NCBI RefSeq assembly: GCF_016908145.1
Contig: NZ_JAFBDI010000024.1
Location: forward strand, 1-37,285
Source: Marinitoga litoralis
GTDB lineage: Bacteria > Thermotogota > Thermotogae > Petrotogales > Petrotogaceae
Length of the DNA: 37,285 bases
Direction of reading: 5' to 3'
Shown here: positions 19,254 to 29,534 of the stretch, in pieces
Numbering within the stretch: the stretch's first letter is position 1
Layout: each line of letters begins with the position of its first letter
Made by a program: the position numbers and the translations under genes
Notes under the pieces: model-generated
What the model saw: only the letters and a program-made list of their open reading frames with translations
Told to the model about the DNA's origin: nothing
The model's database searches: none

Positions 19254-21419
19254 ATGGATAGCAATGAACAAGAATTTGAATTATTTTTAAATGATATTGA
19301 GAATATATTAGAAAGAAAACTAAATGATTCTGAAATAGAAATTCTTAAAAAAGCATATTTCTTAGCTAAAAAATCACATGAAGGTCAAATGCGAGCTTCA
19401 GGAGAACCTTTTTTTGAACATCCTAAAGCAGTTGCAAAGATTTTAGCAGAATTAAAAATGGATATTGAAAGTATAGCTTCTGCGCTATTACATGATGTCG
19501 TAGAAGATTGTGATGTACCTATAGATGTTATTCAAAAACAATTTGGTGATGAAATTACGAGAATTGTAGATGGTGTTACTAAAATTAGTAATTTAAAATT
19601 AAATGAAAAATTAAATAAAGTAGATATGAAATCATTGGAAAAAATTGAAACTATACGTAAAATGCTTCTTGCTATGTCTAATGATATACGTGTTATTATA
19701 GTTAAATTATCTGATAGATTACATAATATGAGGACTTTAGAATATGTTCCTCAAAAAAAACAAATAATAAAATCACAAGAAACACTAAAAATATATGCAC
19801 CAATAGCTCATAGATTGGGTATTCATAAAATAAAAGCTGAACTAGAAGACTTATCTTTTATGTACCTATACCCACAAGCATATAATGATATAAAAAGAAG
19901 ATTAGAAGAAAAAGTAAAAAATGTTCATGATAAAATGGAAGAATATAAAAATATTATTTTAGAACAATTAGAAAAACATAATATAAAAGCATCTATACAA
20001 GGTAGAACTAAACACCTATATAGTATATGGGAAAAAATGCTAAGAAAAAATAAAAGTTTTGATGAAATATATGACGTTATTGCATTAAGAATTATTACCG
20101 AATCACCAACAGCTTGTTATGCTGCTTTGGGTGTTGTTCATTCTGTTTGGAGACCAGTACCTGGAAGGATAAAAGATTATATTGCAGTTCCTAAATCAAA
20201 CGGTTATAGGTCTATACATACTACTGTTATTACTAATAAAGGTGAAACATTAGAAATTCAAATAAGAGATTGGGAAATGCATGAAGAAAGTGAATACGGG
20301 TTAGCAGCACATTGGGCATATAAACAAGGAGTTGATTCAAAGAAATTATATTTTGTAAAAAGATTAATGGATTTACACAAAGAAATTGCTCAATCTGCAT
20401 TTAATTTAAACGATATAGAAGAAGAATTAAAGGCTCATGAAGTTTTTGTATTTACACCCAAAGGTGAAATACTACATTTGCCATATGGTTCAACACCTAT
20501 TGATTTCGCATATGCTATTCACACTAATGTTGGAAATCATTTTGCTGGAGCTAAAGTTAATGGAAAAATTGTACCTATTAGTTATGAACTACAAAATGGA
20601 GATATAGTTGAAATAATTATAAATAGGAATTCACCAGGTCCAAGCATTGACTGGTTAAAATATGCTAAATCTTCACGTACAAAACATAAAATAAAAAGAT
20701 ATTATAGATTAAAAAATGAAAAAAATCTTGAGGAAAAAGGTAGAGAAAAAATAAGAGAAATTGCAAAAGATTTAAATCTTTCAATAGATAATTTAATTCA
20801 TGATTTAAAAGAAAATCAAGCTTTTTGCGAAAAAAATAATGTCAAAAATGAAAATGAATTATATATAAGACTTGGATTTGGAGATATTAATCCAAAAGAA
20901 ATATATAAACTATACGAGAAAAAAGAAGAACCTACTGATCAAAAAAATGAAAAATTTATTACTCAAAAAATTAATTACAAGAAAAAAGGTATTGGAGTTA
21001 TTGTAGATGGACAAGAAGGAATAGATATTTATTTTGCAAAATGTTGTAACCCTGTATTTGGTGATGATATTATTGGTATTGTTAGTAGAAGAGGTATAGG
21101 TATTCATAGAGAAAATTGTATGAATATTAAAGAAGTTCCACAATCAAGAGTAGTTAAAGTTTCATGGGTGAATGAAAATTCTGATATTCCAAAATATGTT
21201 ACCCATTTATTAATTGAAATGCAGGATAAATCTGTTTTAAATGAAATTAGAAATAAAATTAAAAATGAAAAAGCTAATATCGAAATGTATGAAACATCAA
21301 AAAAAGTTGATAGAGTAGATTTAAAATTAAGATTAGCAGTTAAAGATGTACAACATTTAATGAGAGTATTATCAGCATTAAAAAGTATAAAAGGTGTATT
21401 TAATGTAAGGAGGAGTTAG
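19254..21419 (+). CDS. rel: Bifunctional (p)ppGpp synthetase/hydrolase Rel
   Basis: A 721-residue stringent-response enzyme that makes and destroys (p)ppGpp. The hydrolase domain has HEGQMR (42-47), H56 and the HD...ED metal motif H80 D81, E84 D85. The synthetase domain includes [20 protein letters not shown] near 303-321. Then come the TGS domain ([20 protein letters not shown] from about 395), a conserved-cysteine domain ([15 protein letters not shown], near 597) and a C-terminal ACT domain. Both catalytic halves look intact, so a single bifunctional enzyme is likely. AGGAAGGGTG precedes the start. The last codons contain the ribosome site for dtd. Confidence 0.95.
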   Translation: MDSNEQEFELFLNDIENILERKLNDSEIEILKKAYFLAKKSHEGQMRASGEPFFEHPKAVAKILAELKMDIESIASALLHDVVEDCDVPIDVIQKQFGDEITRIVDGVTKISNLKLNEKLNKVDMKSLEKIETIRKMLLAMSNDIRVIIVKLSDRLHNMRTLEYVPQKKQIIKSQETLKIYAPIAHRLGIHKIKAELEDLSFMYLYPQAYNDIKRRLEEKVKNVHDKMEEYKNIILEQLEKHNIKASIQGRTKHLYSIWEKMLRKNKSFDEIYDVIALRIITESPTACYAALGVVHSVWRPVPGRIKDYIAVPKSNGYRSIHTTVITNKGETLEIQIRDWEMHEESEYGLAAHWAYKQGVDSKKLYFVKRLMDLHKEIAQSAFNLNDIEEELKAHEVFVFTPKGEILHLPYGSTPIDFAYAIHTNVGNHFAGAKVNGKIVPISYELQNGDIVEIIINRNSPGPSIDWLKYAKSSRTKHKIKRYYRLKNEKNLEEKGREKIREIAKDLNLSIDNLIHDLKENQAFCEKNNVKNENELYIRLGFGDINPKEIYKLYEKKEEPTDQKNEKFITQKINYKKKGIGVIVDGQEGIDIYFAKCCNPVFGDDIIGIVSRRGIGIHRENCMNIKEVPQSRVVKVSWVNENSDIPKYVTHLLIEMQDKSVLNEIRNKIKNEKANIEMYETSKKVDRVDLKLRLAVKDVQHLMRVLSALKSIKGVFNVRRS

Positions 21420-21421
21420 TT

Positions 21422-21874
21422 GTGAGAGCAGTTGTTCAAAGAGTTTTAGAATCTCATGTAGATGTTGAAGATAAAACAGTAGGAAAAATTGGAAAAGGTA
21501 TTTTAGTATTATTGGGTGTAGGGCAAAATGATACTGAAAAAGATATTGAATGGTTAGCAGATAAAATCATGAATTTAAGAATTTTTGAGGATTCAGAAGA
21601 TAAAATGAACCTATCTTTGCTTGATATAAAAGGTGAAATATTAGTAATATCTCAGTTTACATTATATGGAGATTGTAGAAAAGGTAGAAGACCATCTTAT
21701 TCAACAGCCGCAAATCCAGAAAAAGGTAATGAGTATTATGAAAAATTTATTGATTATATTGAAAGAAAATATAATATAAAGGTTGAAAAAGGTGTTTTTC
21801 AAGCTGATATGAAAGTTCATTTAATTAACGATGGACCCGTAACATTGTTATTAGATTCAGAAAAAACATTTTAA
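21422..21874 (+). CDS. dtd: D-aminoacyl-tRNA deacylase
   Basis: A 150-residue enzyme that removes D-amino acids and glycine wrongly attached to tRNA. It carries the two active-site motifs SQFTLYGD (77-84) and the cross-subunit Gly-Pro motif INDGPVT (135-141). The start is GTG, two bases after the rel stop, with AAGGAGGAG inside the end of rel. The rel-dtd pairing is common in many bacteria. Confidence 0.95.
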   Translation: MRAVVQRVLESHVDVEDKTVGKIGKGILVLLGVGQNDTEKDIEWLADKIMNLRIFEDSEDKMNLSLLDIKGEILVISQFTLYGDCRKGRRPSYSTAANPEKGNEYYEKFIDYIERKYNIKVEKGVFQADMKVHLINDGPVTLLLDSEKTF

Positions 21875-21914
21875 AAAAAAACATTTTAAAAAACATTTAT
21901 TTGGAGGTGGCATT

Positions 21915-22112
21915 ATGAAAGAAGTAGAAGTAACTGTATTTGTGTATTCAATTCATCCTTTTGATGCTCATATTAGTGCTGAAGGCGCTGAATACGGAAT
22001 TACTCCACAAAATATAAATAAAATTTTTAGAGAAGAAGAAAAACCAGCTAAAGGTGTTGTAGTAAAATTCAAACTTCCTGATGGAACAAAAAAATATGTT
22101 AGGGCTGATTGA
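21915..22112 (+). CDS. Conserved-looking small protein of unknown function
   Basis: A 65-residue, soluble, mixed alpha-beta protein: MKEVEVTVFVYSIHPFDAHISAEG, a central charged helix FREEEKPAKG and a final strand VKFKLPDGTKKYVRAD. I do not recognise the family. Support for a real gene is the strong TTGGAGGTGG before the ATG, codon use like its neighbours, and close spacing (11 bases) to polA. The 40 bases before it contain repeated A-rich CATTTT units and nothing else. Confidence 0.75.
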   Translation: MKEVEVTVFVYSIHPFDAHISAEGAEYGITPQNINKIFREEEKPAKGVVVKFKLPDGTKKYVRAD

Positions 22113-22123
22113 GAGGTTGAAGC

Positions 22124-24793
22124 ATGAGAAATTTGTATTTAATTGATGGTAGCGGGATTGCGTATAGAGCTTTCTTTGCACTAGATCAAAGTTTACAAAC
22201 ATCAACAGGAATACCAACAAATGCTATATTTGGTGTTACTAAGATGTTATTAAAAATATTAGAAAAATATGTAGAAAAAAATAATGATGCAATTATTTTT
22301 ATTATGGATAAAAAAACAGAAACATATAGACATAGATTGCTTGAAAGTTATAAGGCAAATAGGCCTGAAACTCCAAAAATTTTTAAAGATCAATTCCCAT
22401 ATATTTTAGAAGTAGTAAATGCTTTAGGAATAAAGACTTTAGCAGAAGAAGGATATGAAGCAGATGATGTTATTGCTACATTAGCATTAAAAGGACAAAA
22501 TGATTTTGAAAATGTATATATATTCTCTTCAGATAAAGATTTAATGCAATTAGTAAATGATAAAATAAAAATGTTAAGGATTGGAAGAGGTATTACTGAT
22601 ATTAGAGAATACGATATTAAAAAAGTAATAGAAAAATATGGGTTTGGTCCAGAAAAAATTCAAGATTTCCTAGCTTTAACAGGAGATACCGCTGATAATA
22701 TTCCAGGCGTTAAAGGTATCGGTGAAAAAACAGCTACTAAATTAATAACAGAATTTGGAACATTAGAAGATATATATAAGAATATTAGAAATACTACCAA
22801 ATCTATACAAACGAAATTAGAAAATGGAAAAGATATGGCTTTTTTAAGTAAAAAATTAGTTCAATTAGTTACTGATGTACCTTTAGATATTAATTGGAAT
22901 GATTATATATATAACGGCTTTAATGACAATTTAGAGGAAATATTAAATGAATTTGAATTTAGTTCTATTATTAGAGAATTAGGTCTTAAAGAATCTAAGA
23001 AAAAAATAATTAGTGATTTTGATGATATTTCCGGTAAAGGAACATATACTCTTTTAAAAAAAGATGATTTAAAAAGCTTTTTTGAAGAAATAAAACAACA
23101 AAACTTAATTTCATTTGACCTTGAAACTACCTCAATTGATCCATATCAAGCTGAAATTTTAGGTATTGCTATATCATATGAACCAAAAAAAGGATATTAT
23201 ATTGATATTTCAAATGAATCAAAAGAAGAAAAATTAAAAGTATTAACTGAATTATGGAATATAATTAAAGATAAAAATTTAGTTGGGCAAAATTTAAAAT
23301 ATGATCTTTCTGTAATGAATGTTTATGGTTTTGATTTCAAAATACCTTATTTTGATACAATGATTGCTGCATATTTGATATCTCCCGATTCAAGGCGTTT
23401 TAATATGGATGATTTAGCTAAAAAATATCTAGATTACGAAACAATAAAATATGATGATGTTGTTAATAATACATTATTTGCAAATACTTTAAAAGATGTT
23501 GATTCAGAAAAAGTAGCTGAATATTCTGGAGAAGATGCTGATATAACTCTAAGATTATATTATGTTTTAAGACCAAAAATATATGAATTTGGATTAGAAA
23601 AATTAATGAATGAAATTGAAAATCCTTTGATACCGGTTTTAGCAAAAATGGAATTAAATGGTGTGTATTTTGATATACCATATTTAAAACAATTAGAAAA
23701 AGAATATACGGAAATTTTAAATAAAACACTATCAGAAATACATGAATTAGCTGGCTACGAGGTTAATCCCAGTTCTCCAAAGCAAATTAGTGAATTATTA
23801 TTTACTAAACTAGGATTGACACCTAAGAAAAAAACAAAAGGCGGAGCTTTTTCTACAAATGCACAAGTTTTAGAAGAAATGAAAGATGAACATCCTATCA
23901 TTGAAAAGATATTAGACTATAGAAAATATCAAAAGTTACTTTCTACATATATTCAAACTATACCAAAATTGGTTAATAAAAAAACAAAAAGAGTTCATAC
24001 TTCTTTTAATCAAACAGGTGCTGCAACTGGGAGGTTAAGTAGTAGTGATCCTAATTTACAAAATCTTCCTATAAGAGAAGTTGAAGGAGAAAAAATAAGA
24101 AATGCAGTTAGAGCTCAAAAAGACGGGTATGTATTGTTAAGTGCCGATTATTCTCAAATAGAATTAAGAGTTTTAGCTCATATGAGTAAAGACCCTGTAT
24201 TAATTGAATCCTTTAAAAATGATTTAGACATACATACTATTACAGCAGCAAAACTATTTGATGTTCCAGAAGAAAATGTCGATAATCATATGAGGCAAAT
24301 AGGGAAAATGATTAATTTTTCAATTATATATGGTGTATCTTCATATGGTTTAGCCGAAAGAACGGGAGTAAGTATAGAAGATGCTGGTATTTTTATAAAA
24401 AAATATTTCGAACTATACAAAGACGTGGAAAAATATCAACATAAAATATTAAGTGATTTAGAAAAAAATGGTTATGTTGAAACTCTATTCGGAAGAAAAA
24501 GATTTTTAAGAAGTTTGAAACTTAATAAAAATGATTTAAAACGTATTGCTATCAATACACCTATTCAAGGTACTGCATCTGATATTATGAAATTAGCAAT
24601 GATAAAACTCAATGATGCATTACCTGAATATGCGAAAATGATTCTACAAGTGCATGACGAAATTGTAATAGAATTACCAAAAGAAAAATCTGATGAAATT
24701 TCTAAAATAGTAAAAGAAACAATGGAAAATGCCTATAAACTAGATGTTCCACTTAAAGTAGATATTAATATATCTGAAAGGTGGACAAAGTGA
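22124..24793 (+). CDS. polA: DNA polymerase I with proofreading domain
   Basis: An 889-residue family A polymerase. Residues 1-290 form the 5'-3' exonuclease (DGSGIAYRAFFAL, then GYEADDVIATL and SSDKDLMQL). The 3'-5' exonuclease is intact: FDLETTS with D332, GQNLKYDLSVM, and YSGEDADITL, unlike Taq polymerase in which these residues are lost. The polymerase domain shows motif A LLSADYSQIELRVLAHMS (D675), motif B RQIGKMINFSIIYG and motif C QVHDEIVIE (D845). It acts in Okazaki fragment processing and repair. GAGAGGTTG precedes the start. Confidence 0.96.
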   Translation: MRNLYLIDGSGIAYRAFFALDQSLQTSTGIPTNAIFGVTKMLLKILEKYVEKNNDAIIFIMDKKTETYRHRLLESYKANRPETPKIFKDQFPYILEVVNALGIKTLAEEGYEADDVIATLALKGQNDFENVYIFSSDKDLMQLVNDKIKMLRIGRGITDIREYDIKKVIEKYGFGPEKIQDFLALTGDTADNIPGVKGIGEKTATKLITEFGTLEDIYKNIRNTTKSIQTKLENGKDMAFLSKKLVQLVTDVPLDINWNDYIYNGFNDNLEEILNEFEFSSIIRELGLKESKKKIISDFDDISGKGTYTLLKKDDLKSFFEEIKQQNLISFDLETTSIDPYQAEILGIAISYEPKKGYYIDISNESKEEKLKVLTELWNIIKDKNLVGQNLKYDLSVMNVYGFDFKIPYFDTMIAAYLISPDSRRFNMDDLAKKYLDYETIKYDDVVNNTLFANTLKDVDSEKVAEYSGEDADITLRLYYVLRPKIYEFGLEKLMNEIENPLIPVLAKMELNGVYFDIPYLKQLEKEYTEILNKTLSEIHELAGYEVNPSSPKQISELLFTKLGLTPKKKTKGGAFSTNAQVLEEMKDEHPIIEKILDYRKYQKLLSTYIQTIPKLVNKKTKRVHTSFNQTGAATGRLSSSDPNLQNLPIREVEGEKIRNAVRAQKDGYVLLSADYSQIELRVLAHMSKDPVLIESFKNDLDIHTITAAKLFDVPEENVDNHMRQIGKMINFSIIYGVSSYGLAERTGVSIEDAGIFIKKYFELYKDVEKYQHKILSDLEKNGYVETLFGRKRFLRSLKLNKNDLKRIAINTPIQGTASDIMKLAMIKLNDALPEYAKMILQVHDEIVIELPKEKSDEISKIVKETMENAYKLDVPLKVDINISERWTK

Positions 24794-24802
24794 GGCGATT
24801 TT

Positions 24803-25483
24803 ATGAAAAAAATCATCATTTTCATTTTCTTACTACTTACTATAATGTCTTTTAGTTATACTAGCATAAATTTTAGTTTTATTTTCACTTTTGGAAGTAC
24901 AAATACTACATATAGTCAAATAATAAAAGTTCATTACATTGATGATTCAAGTGTTTCTACAGTAACTTTTAATTTTAAGAGATATCCACAAAAAGTAATT
25001 ATAGATGATGAAGAATATGTTGTTTTTTCAAACGAACAAAAATTTATTACTGGTTCTGGATTATTTAAATTGAAATACAATAACAAAGATTATGAGTTTT
25101 TATTAAATAACGAAGAATATATTATTGGCTTTGATGAAGTTAAACCGAATATTAAACTCACGTACTATACAAAAGAGGTCTCACCAAATGATGATTGGTA
25201 CAACGATTCATTAAAACTCGAGGTTTATTCAAATACTTATTGTACTTTAAATGTATTAGGTTTTGATAAATATGTTTATCCAGGAAAAAATGAGTTCTAT
25301 ATTCCAATCACTTTAGAAGATGGAAAGTATAATACAAAACTAAGATTTAATAATTCAAAAGGAGAATGCATAAAAGAGATTGAATTTACTGTTGATAGAA
25401 GTAAAAAAACTGCCACTAAATATATATTACTTGGTATTATAGGTTTATTCATAGGATTTATAGGTTATAATATAATAAAATAG
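24803..25483 (+). CDS. Secreted, C-terminally membrane-anchored protein of unknown function
   Basis: A 226-residue protein with an N-terminal signal or anchor (MKKIIIFIFLLLTIMSFSYTS) and a C-terminal membrane segment (KYILLGIIGLFIGFIGYNIIK), leaving about 185 residues outside. That part is rich in beta-strand pattern (TVTFNFKRYPQKVIIDDEEYVVF, then VSPNDDWYNDSLKLEVYSN), suggesting immunoglobulin-like domains. I do not recognise a family. It is read right after polA (nine-base gap, GTGAGG ribosome site) and ends in a bidirectional terminator that includes its stop codon. Confidence 0.75.
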   Translation: MKKIIIFIFLLLTIMSFSYTSINFSFIFTFGSTNTTYSQIIKVHYIDDSSVSTVTFNFKRYPQKVIIDDEEYVVFSNEQKFITGSGLFKLKYNNKDYEFLLNNEEYIIGFDEVKPNIKLTYYTKEVSPNDDWYNDSLKLEVYSNTYCTLNVLGFDKYVYPGKNEFYIPITLEDGKYNTKLRFNNSKGECIKEIEFTVDRSKKTATKYILLGIIGLFIGFIGYNIIK

Positions 25484-25500
25484 GGCGAAAGCCCTATTTT
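25477..25500. terminator. Bidirectional terminator between convergent operons
   Basis: AAAATAGGGC (25477-25486) pairs perfectly with GCCCTATTTT (25491-25500) around GAAA. The plus-strand stop TAG (25481-25483) lies in the left arm, and the minus-strand stop of the YfcC gene begins two bases after the right arm. T-rich sequence flanks both sides. Confidence 0.93.
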
Positions 25501-25501
25501 A

Positions 25502-26980
25502 TTATATATATACAGCTATTGTCAATGCAAGCATTACTACTATGGATATGATAATTAATAATTTCCATACAAATTTAAAATATGTTTCATATGGAACTTT
25601 TGCAATAGCTAATGCTCCCATAATAACTGCACTAGTTGGGGTAAACAAGTTAATCACACCAGAAGCTGATTGATATGCTGTAATAACTAAATCTCTTCCT
25701 ACACCTGCAAAATCAGCTAATGGAGCCATAATCGGCATTGTTAAAGTTGCTAAACCTGATGTAGAAGGCACTAAGAATGACATTGGCAAATAGAATAAAT
25801 ATGCTATATTAACAAATGCAGCTGATCCTAATTTTGCTAATGTTTCTTCACCCCAATGAAGAATAGTTGCTGTCATACCTCCATCATTCATAACTACTGT
25901 AATACCTCTTGATACACCTATTATTAATGCAACTCCTAATAAATCTCTAGCACCACTTACAAAACTATCTATATATTCATTTTCACTCATTTTATACATT
26001 CTAGATATTATTAAACTAGCTACAAAGAATAGCATTGTTATTTCACCAAACCACCAATCACCTAATGGTATTGGATGACCTATTATTTTACCTAATACTG
26101 GAATATTCATTAAAAAGTTATTGAATTTTTCAAATATTAAAATATCAAATTTCCATGCCCAAGGTATTACCCCTAAAACCATCACAACAAAAGTTAATCC
26201 AAATACCCATAATACTTTTTTTCTTTCTTTTGTTAAAGTTATTTCTTCATTATTTTCATTTTTAAAATGTTCTTCATGCTCTTCTTTTAAATGGTATATT
26301 AAAGATTTTGAAGGATCTTTCTTAACTTTTTCTGCATATTTCATTACATAGATAATTCCAATTATTTCAGAAATAACTAAAATAATTAATCTTAAAACAA
26401 TACCATCTCCAATTGAAATATTCGCAAATCCTGATGCTATACCAGTTGCAAAAGGATTAACTGTTGAGCCTAACACACCTAATCCTGCTCCTAAAGCTAT
26501 AGTAGCAACTGCCGTTAATGCATCAAATCCTGCAGCTATAAATACAGGAATAATTAGAGGATAAAAGGCTATTGTTTCTTCTGCCATTCCATATGTTGTA
26601 CCACCTAAACCAAATAAAATCATTAAAATTGGTATTAATAATTTCTCTTTACCATTAAGCTTTTTTAAAACATTTGATATTCCTGCTTCGATAGCTCCAG
26701 TCTTCATAACAATAGACAAAAAACCACCTATAACAATAACAAATAAGGCAATGTCTACTGCATCATAAAAACCTTTAATTGGTGCATTGAAAATTTCCCA
26801 TAAACCTTGAGGATTTTGTTCTACTCTGTGATAAGTACCTGGAATAGGTTGTGGTTTTGAAGCTGTTGGATCTACATAATCATACTGTCCAGCTGGAATA
26901 ATCCATGTGAAAATAGCTACTACAACAATAATTGAAAAAAGAATAGTGTAGGCCGTTGGCATTTTAAAGTTCTTTTTCAT
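25502..26980 (-). CDS. YfcC-family carrier (basic amino acid or dicarboxylate transporter)
   Basis: A 492-residue membrane protein with 11-13 predicted segments. It begins MKKNFKMPTAYTILFSIIVVVAIFTWIIPAGQYD, the hallmark start of the YfcC/ArcD-like group, and has GGTTYGMAEETIAFYPLIIP and GSTVNPFATGIASGFANI in the expected places. Members are named variously as C4-dicarboxylate carriers or arginine/ornithine exchangers; substrate is not certain. I choose the start at 26980, because GAGGAGG is nine bases upstream and the homologous N-terminus begins there. It lies one base after the dipeptidase stop, forming a two-gene operon. Confidence 0.88.
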   Translation of the reverse strand: MKKNFKMPTAYTILFSIIVVVAIFTWIIPAGQYDYVDPTASKPQPIPGTYHRVEQNPQGLWEIFNAPIKGFYDAVDIALFVIVIGGFLSIVMKTGAIEAGISNVLKKLNGKEKLLIPILMILFGLGGTTYGMAEETIAFYPLIIPVFIAAGFDALTAVATIALGAGLGVLGSTVNPFATGIASGFANISIGDGIVLRLIILVISEIIGIIYVMKYAEKVKKDPSKSLIYHLKEEHEEHFKNENNEEITLTKERKKVLWVFGLTFVVMVLGVIPWAWKFDILIFEKFNNFLMNIPVLGKIIGHPIPLGDWWFGEITMLFFVASLIISRMYKMSENEYIDSFVSGARDLLGVALIIGVSRGITVVMNDGGMTATILHWGEETLAKLGSAAFVNIAYLFYLPMSFLVPSTSGLATLTMPIMAPLADFAGVGRDLVITAYQSASGVINLFTPTSAVIMGALAIAKVPYETYFKFVWKLLIIISIVVMLALTIAVYI

Positions 26981-26981
26981 C

Positions 26982-28319
26982 CTAAACCTCCTCACATATT
27001 TTATATATTGCTTTTGCATATATTTTAATGCTTTTTATTAAATCTTCTACTTTTGCTTTTTCATTTGGCTTATGCTCTGTCGATTCGCCATTAGGAAATG
27101 TAGCTCCAAAAGCTATACAATTATCTAATGCCCTTGCATATGTTGCTCCACCTGAAGAAATTGGTTTTGATGTAAAATCTTTCGTTTCTTCCCTATATGT
27201 TTCTAATAATATTTTGTATAAAAAATGTTCTTTAGAAAAATATACAGGTTGAAGCCAATCTATTTCTTCAATCTTAAGATTATACTTATTTGTTTTCTCT
27301 CTTAATTTTTCTAATACAAATTCTTTTTTTATTGTAACTGGAATTCTTATATCCACTCCAATTTCTTGGTAATTGCTATCAATATTTATCTTACCTATAT
27401 TAAATTTCAGATAACCTGAATCTTCATCTTTACATTCATCAAAAATTTTTCTTGCATATGGATCTTCTCCAATTTCATTTACTACAAAATTAATTAAATT
27501 AGATGTTTGTCCTATATTTTTTAATGCAATTAATATTCTTTCTATTGCATTTATACCTTTTTCTGTATCTTTAGCATGAGCAGATTTACCTAAAACAACT
27601 ATTTTTCCATTTCTTATTAAATATTCATATCCTAATTTATCCATTTCATCTTTTAATTTATCATTATTATCAATTTCTATTTCATCTGGTACAGAATTTA
27701 AAGCATTCCCACCAATTAATTTCAAATGGCTTTGTTCTTCTGAATATATTTTTAATTGTAATAATCCCTTTTCTGCATAAACTAAAGGAAATTTTGAATC
27801 TGGAGTAAATGAGATTTTTGGAATTTCTTCATTTTCTTTATACTTCTCTATTCCTCTCCATAATAACTCTTCATCAGTTCCAAATATTACTCTAATTCTT
27901 TTTTTAAATTTATATCCAATTTCATCTAGTAATTTTATGGCATATATTGAAGCTAATAATGGACCTTTATCATCTTGAACTCCACGTCCATATACATACC
28001 CATCTTTTATAATCATGTTAAATGGTTCTGTTTCCCAGTCACCTAAATTACCAGCTGGGACAACATCTAAATGTCCTAATACACCTACTAATTCTTCACC
28101 TTCACCAATTTCTGCATAACCATAATATTTGTTATAATAGGTTTTAAATCCAAGTTTTTCACATATAGATAATGTTTTTTTAAGAACTTTATCTATATTT
28201 TCTCCAAAAGGATATTCACCAGATTCACTATTGACACTTGGGATATCAATTATTTCTTTTAAATCGTGAAAAAATTCACTCTTTTTGTTAATTATTAAAT
28301 CATCTAATTTCTCAATCAT
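26982..28319 (-). CDS. pepV: M20-family dipeptidase, PepV/Sapep type
   Basis: A 445-residue metallopeptidase that cuts dipeptides in the cytoplasm. Metal ligands are visible in order: H83 and D85 in VLGHLDVVPAG, D116 in GRGVQDDKGP, the E150-E151 pair in FGTDEELLWRG, an Asp in FTPDSKFP, and a C-terminal His in STEHKPNEKA. The lid domain occupies about residues 180-330. The start at 28319 follows GGGAGGGATTAAA; a TTG five codons earlier lies on the ribosome site. Pairing with the YfcC carrier suggests joint handling of peptides and amino acids. Confidence 0.9.
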   Translation of the reverse strand: MIEKLDDLIINKKSEFFHDLKEIIDIPSVNSESGEYPFGENIDKVLKKTLSICEKLGFKTYYNKYYGYAEIGEGEELVGVLGHLDVVPAGNLGDWETEPFNMIIKDGYVYGRGVQDDKGPLLASIYAIKLLDEIGYKFKKRIRVIFGTDEELLWRGIEKYKENEEIPKISFTPDSKFPLVYAEKGLLQLKIYSEEQSHLKLIGGNALNSVPDEIEIDNNDKLKDEMDKLGYEYLIRNGKIVVLGKSAHAKDTEKGINAIERILIALKNIGQTSNLINFVVNEIGEDPYARKIFDECKDEDSGYLKFNIGKINIDSNYQEIGVDIRIPVTIKKEFVLEKLREKTNKYNLKIEEIDWLQPVYFSKEHFLYKILLETYREETKDFTSKPISSGGATYARALDNCIAFGATFPNGESTEHKPNEKAKVEDLIKSIKIYAKAIYKICEEV

Positions 28320-28345
28320 TTTAATCCCTCCCAAAAATTCAATTT

Positions 28346-28374
28346 ATTATATACTATTATTTCAATAATGAAAA
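28346..28374 (-). promoter_or_regulatory. Promoter of pepV-YfcC operon
   Basis: On the minus strand TTTTCA (28374-28369), a 17-base spacer and TATAAT (28351-28346). The -35 is overlapped by the palindrome at 28368-28383. Confidence 0.55.
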
Positions 28375-28383
28375 ATATTTCAT
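28368..28383. promoter_or_regulatory. ARG-box-like palindrome over pepV promoter
   Basis: ATGAAAAATATTTCAT, exactly the reverse complement of the core of the NSS leader palindrome at 12473-12488. The TGAAA-N4-TTTCA spacing matches an ARG box (TGAAT-N4-ATTCA). Position over the -35 would suit repression. Two GCATACT-like words also lie in this intergenic region (28459-28465 inverted; CATACTC at 28485-28491). The remainder of 28384-28530 is A+T-rich with nothing visible. Confidence 0.5.
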
Positions 28384-28531
28384 ATGTTGTATTTTCCATT
28401 ATATATTTAATTATCTTCATTTAATACCTTTTACTACATTTTTTTTTATCTATATTTAAGTATGCTATTTGTTATCATATTATTCATACTCTATTATCCA
28501 CATATTTAGAATTGGTTTATTATATTAAATA

Positions 28532-28556
28532 AAAAACCCCTTTTTCAGGGGTTTTT
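28532..28556 (-). terminator. Terminator of ribokinase-like gene
   Basis: AAAAACCCCT (28532-28541) pairs with AGGGGTTTTT (28547-28556) around a five-base loop. Read on the minus strand it ends in six U residues, 33 bases after the kinase stop. Confidence 0.9.
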
Positions 28557-28588
28557 AAAAAATATTTAATTAAATAATATTGATATCT

Positions 28589-29509
28589 TTACTTAAAATT
28601 CAATTTTATAAATTGTTCAACTTCATCTCTAGTTGGTATCGAAGATTGTGCACCTTTTCTAGTAATTGATATACCAGCTGCTGCTGATGCAAAAACAATT
28701 GCTTCCTTAATATCTTTTTTTTCTGATAACGCTACTGCTAATGCTCCATTAAATACATCCCCCGCTGCTGTTGTATCTACAATGTTTTCTATTTTAAATA
28801 CAGGTATTTTTAATATAGAATTAGTATTATATAATATGATGTCTTTACCACCTTGTTTTAAAATAATATTTTTTACACCCAAATTAAAGAAGCTTCTTAA
28901 AACTTCTTTTAAATTATCTTCGGGATTTAAATTGAAGAATTTCATAGATAAGTATTTAAATTCCTCCTCATTAGGAGTAAAATAGTCTATATATTGAAAA
29001 ATTTCTTTTTCAATATTTTGAGCTGGTGCAGGATCAAAAATAATTGTTTTATTTCTATTATTAAATGTTTTTGCAATATATAATGTTGTTTCAAATGGAA
29101 TTTCATTTTGCAATAAGAAGTATTTATATTCATTTAATACATCTATTTTCTTTTCAACAATTTCTGGAGTAATAAAACCATTTGCACCTTCATATATAAT
29201 AATTCTATTTTCACCTTTTTTTGTAACCTCTATATATGCTCTTCCTGTATGTAAATCAGTATATACATATCCAATAATATTATTTTTATCAAAATTATTA
29301 GCTAAATTCTTTCCAAATTCATCATTTCCTAATGCTGTAAAAAAATATACTTTTTCTTTTGATAATTTAGCAGCAGTTACAGCTTGATTAGCTCCTTTTC
29401 CACCTGGAAAATTTTCTAACAATATAGCTTTTTGAGTTTCACCTGGATTAGTAAATTTTTCAACTGTTAATACTATATCCATATTAGAACTACCTATTAC
29501 AGCTATCAT
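28589..29509 (-). CDS. rbsK: Ribokinase-like PfkB-family sugar kinase
   Basis: A 306-residue kinase with ribokinase motifs: N-terminal IGSSNMDIVLTVEKF, substrate loop GGKGANQA (36-43), and the anion hole with catalytic D251 in DTTAAGDVFNGALA. Length matches ribokinase (about 305). It most likely phosphorylates ribose at C5, but no ribose transport or deoC gene is near, so other sugars or nucleosides are possible. The ribosome site is GGGGGTAATAAT. It may be read together with the lipoprotein gene 25 bases upstream. Confidence 0.88.
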   Translation of the reverse strand: MIAVIGSSNMDIVLTVEKFTNPGETQKAILLENFPGGKGANQAVTAAKLSKEKVYFFTALGNDEFGKNLANNFDKNNIIGYVYTDLHTGRAYIEVTKKGENRIIIYEGANGFITPEIVEKKIDVLNEYKYFLLQNEIPFETTLYIAKTFNNRNKTIIFDPAPAQNIEKEIFQYIDYFTPNEEEFKYLSMKFFNLNPEDNLKEVLRSFFNLGVKNIILKQGGKDIILYNTNSILKIPVFKIENIVDTTAAGDVFNGALAVALSEKKDIKEAIVFASAAAGISITRKGAQSSIPTRDEVEQFIKLNFK

Positions 29510-29534
29510 ATTATTACCCCCATATATAATTTGG

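Noticed and set aside
21858-21900. Three A-rich CATTTT repeats after dtd
   Set aside because: Short, low-complexity slippage-type sequence around a stop codon; no structure or function is supported.
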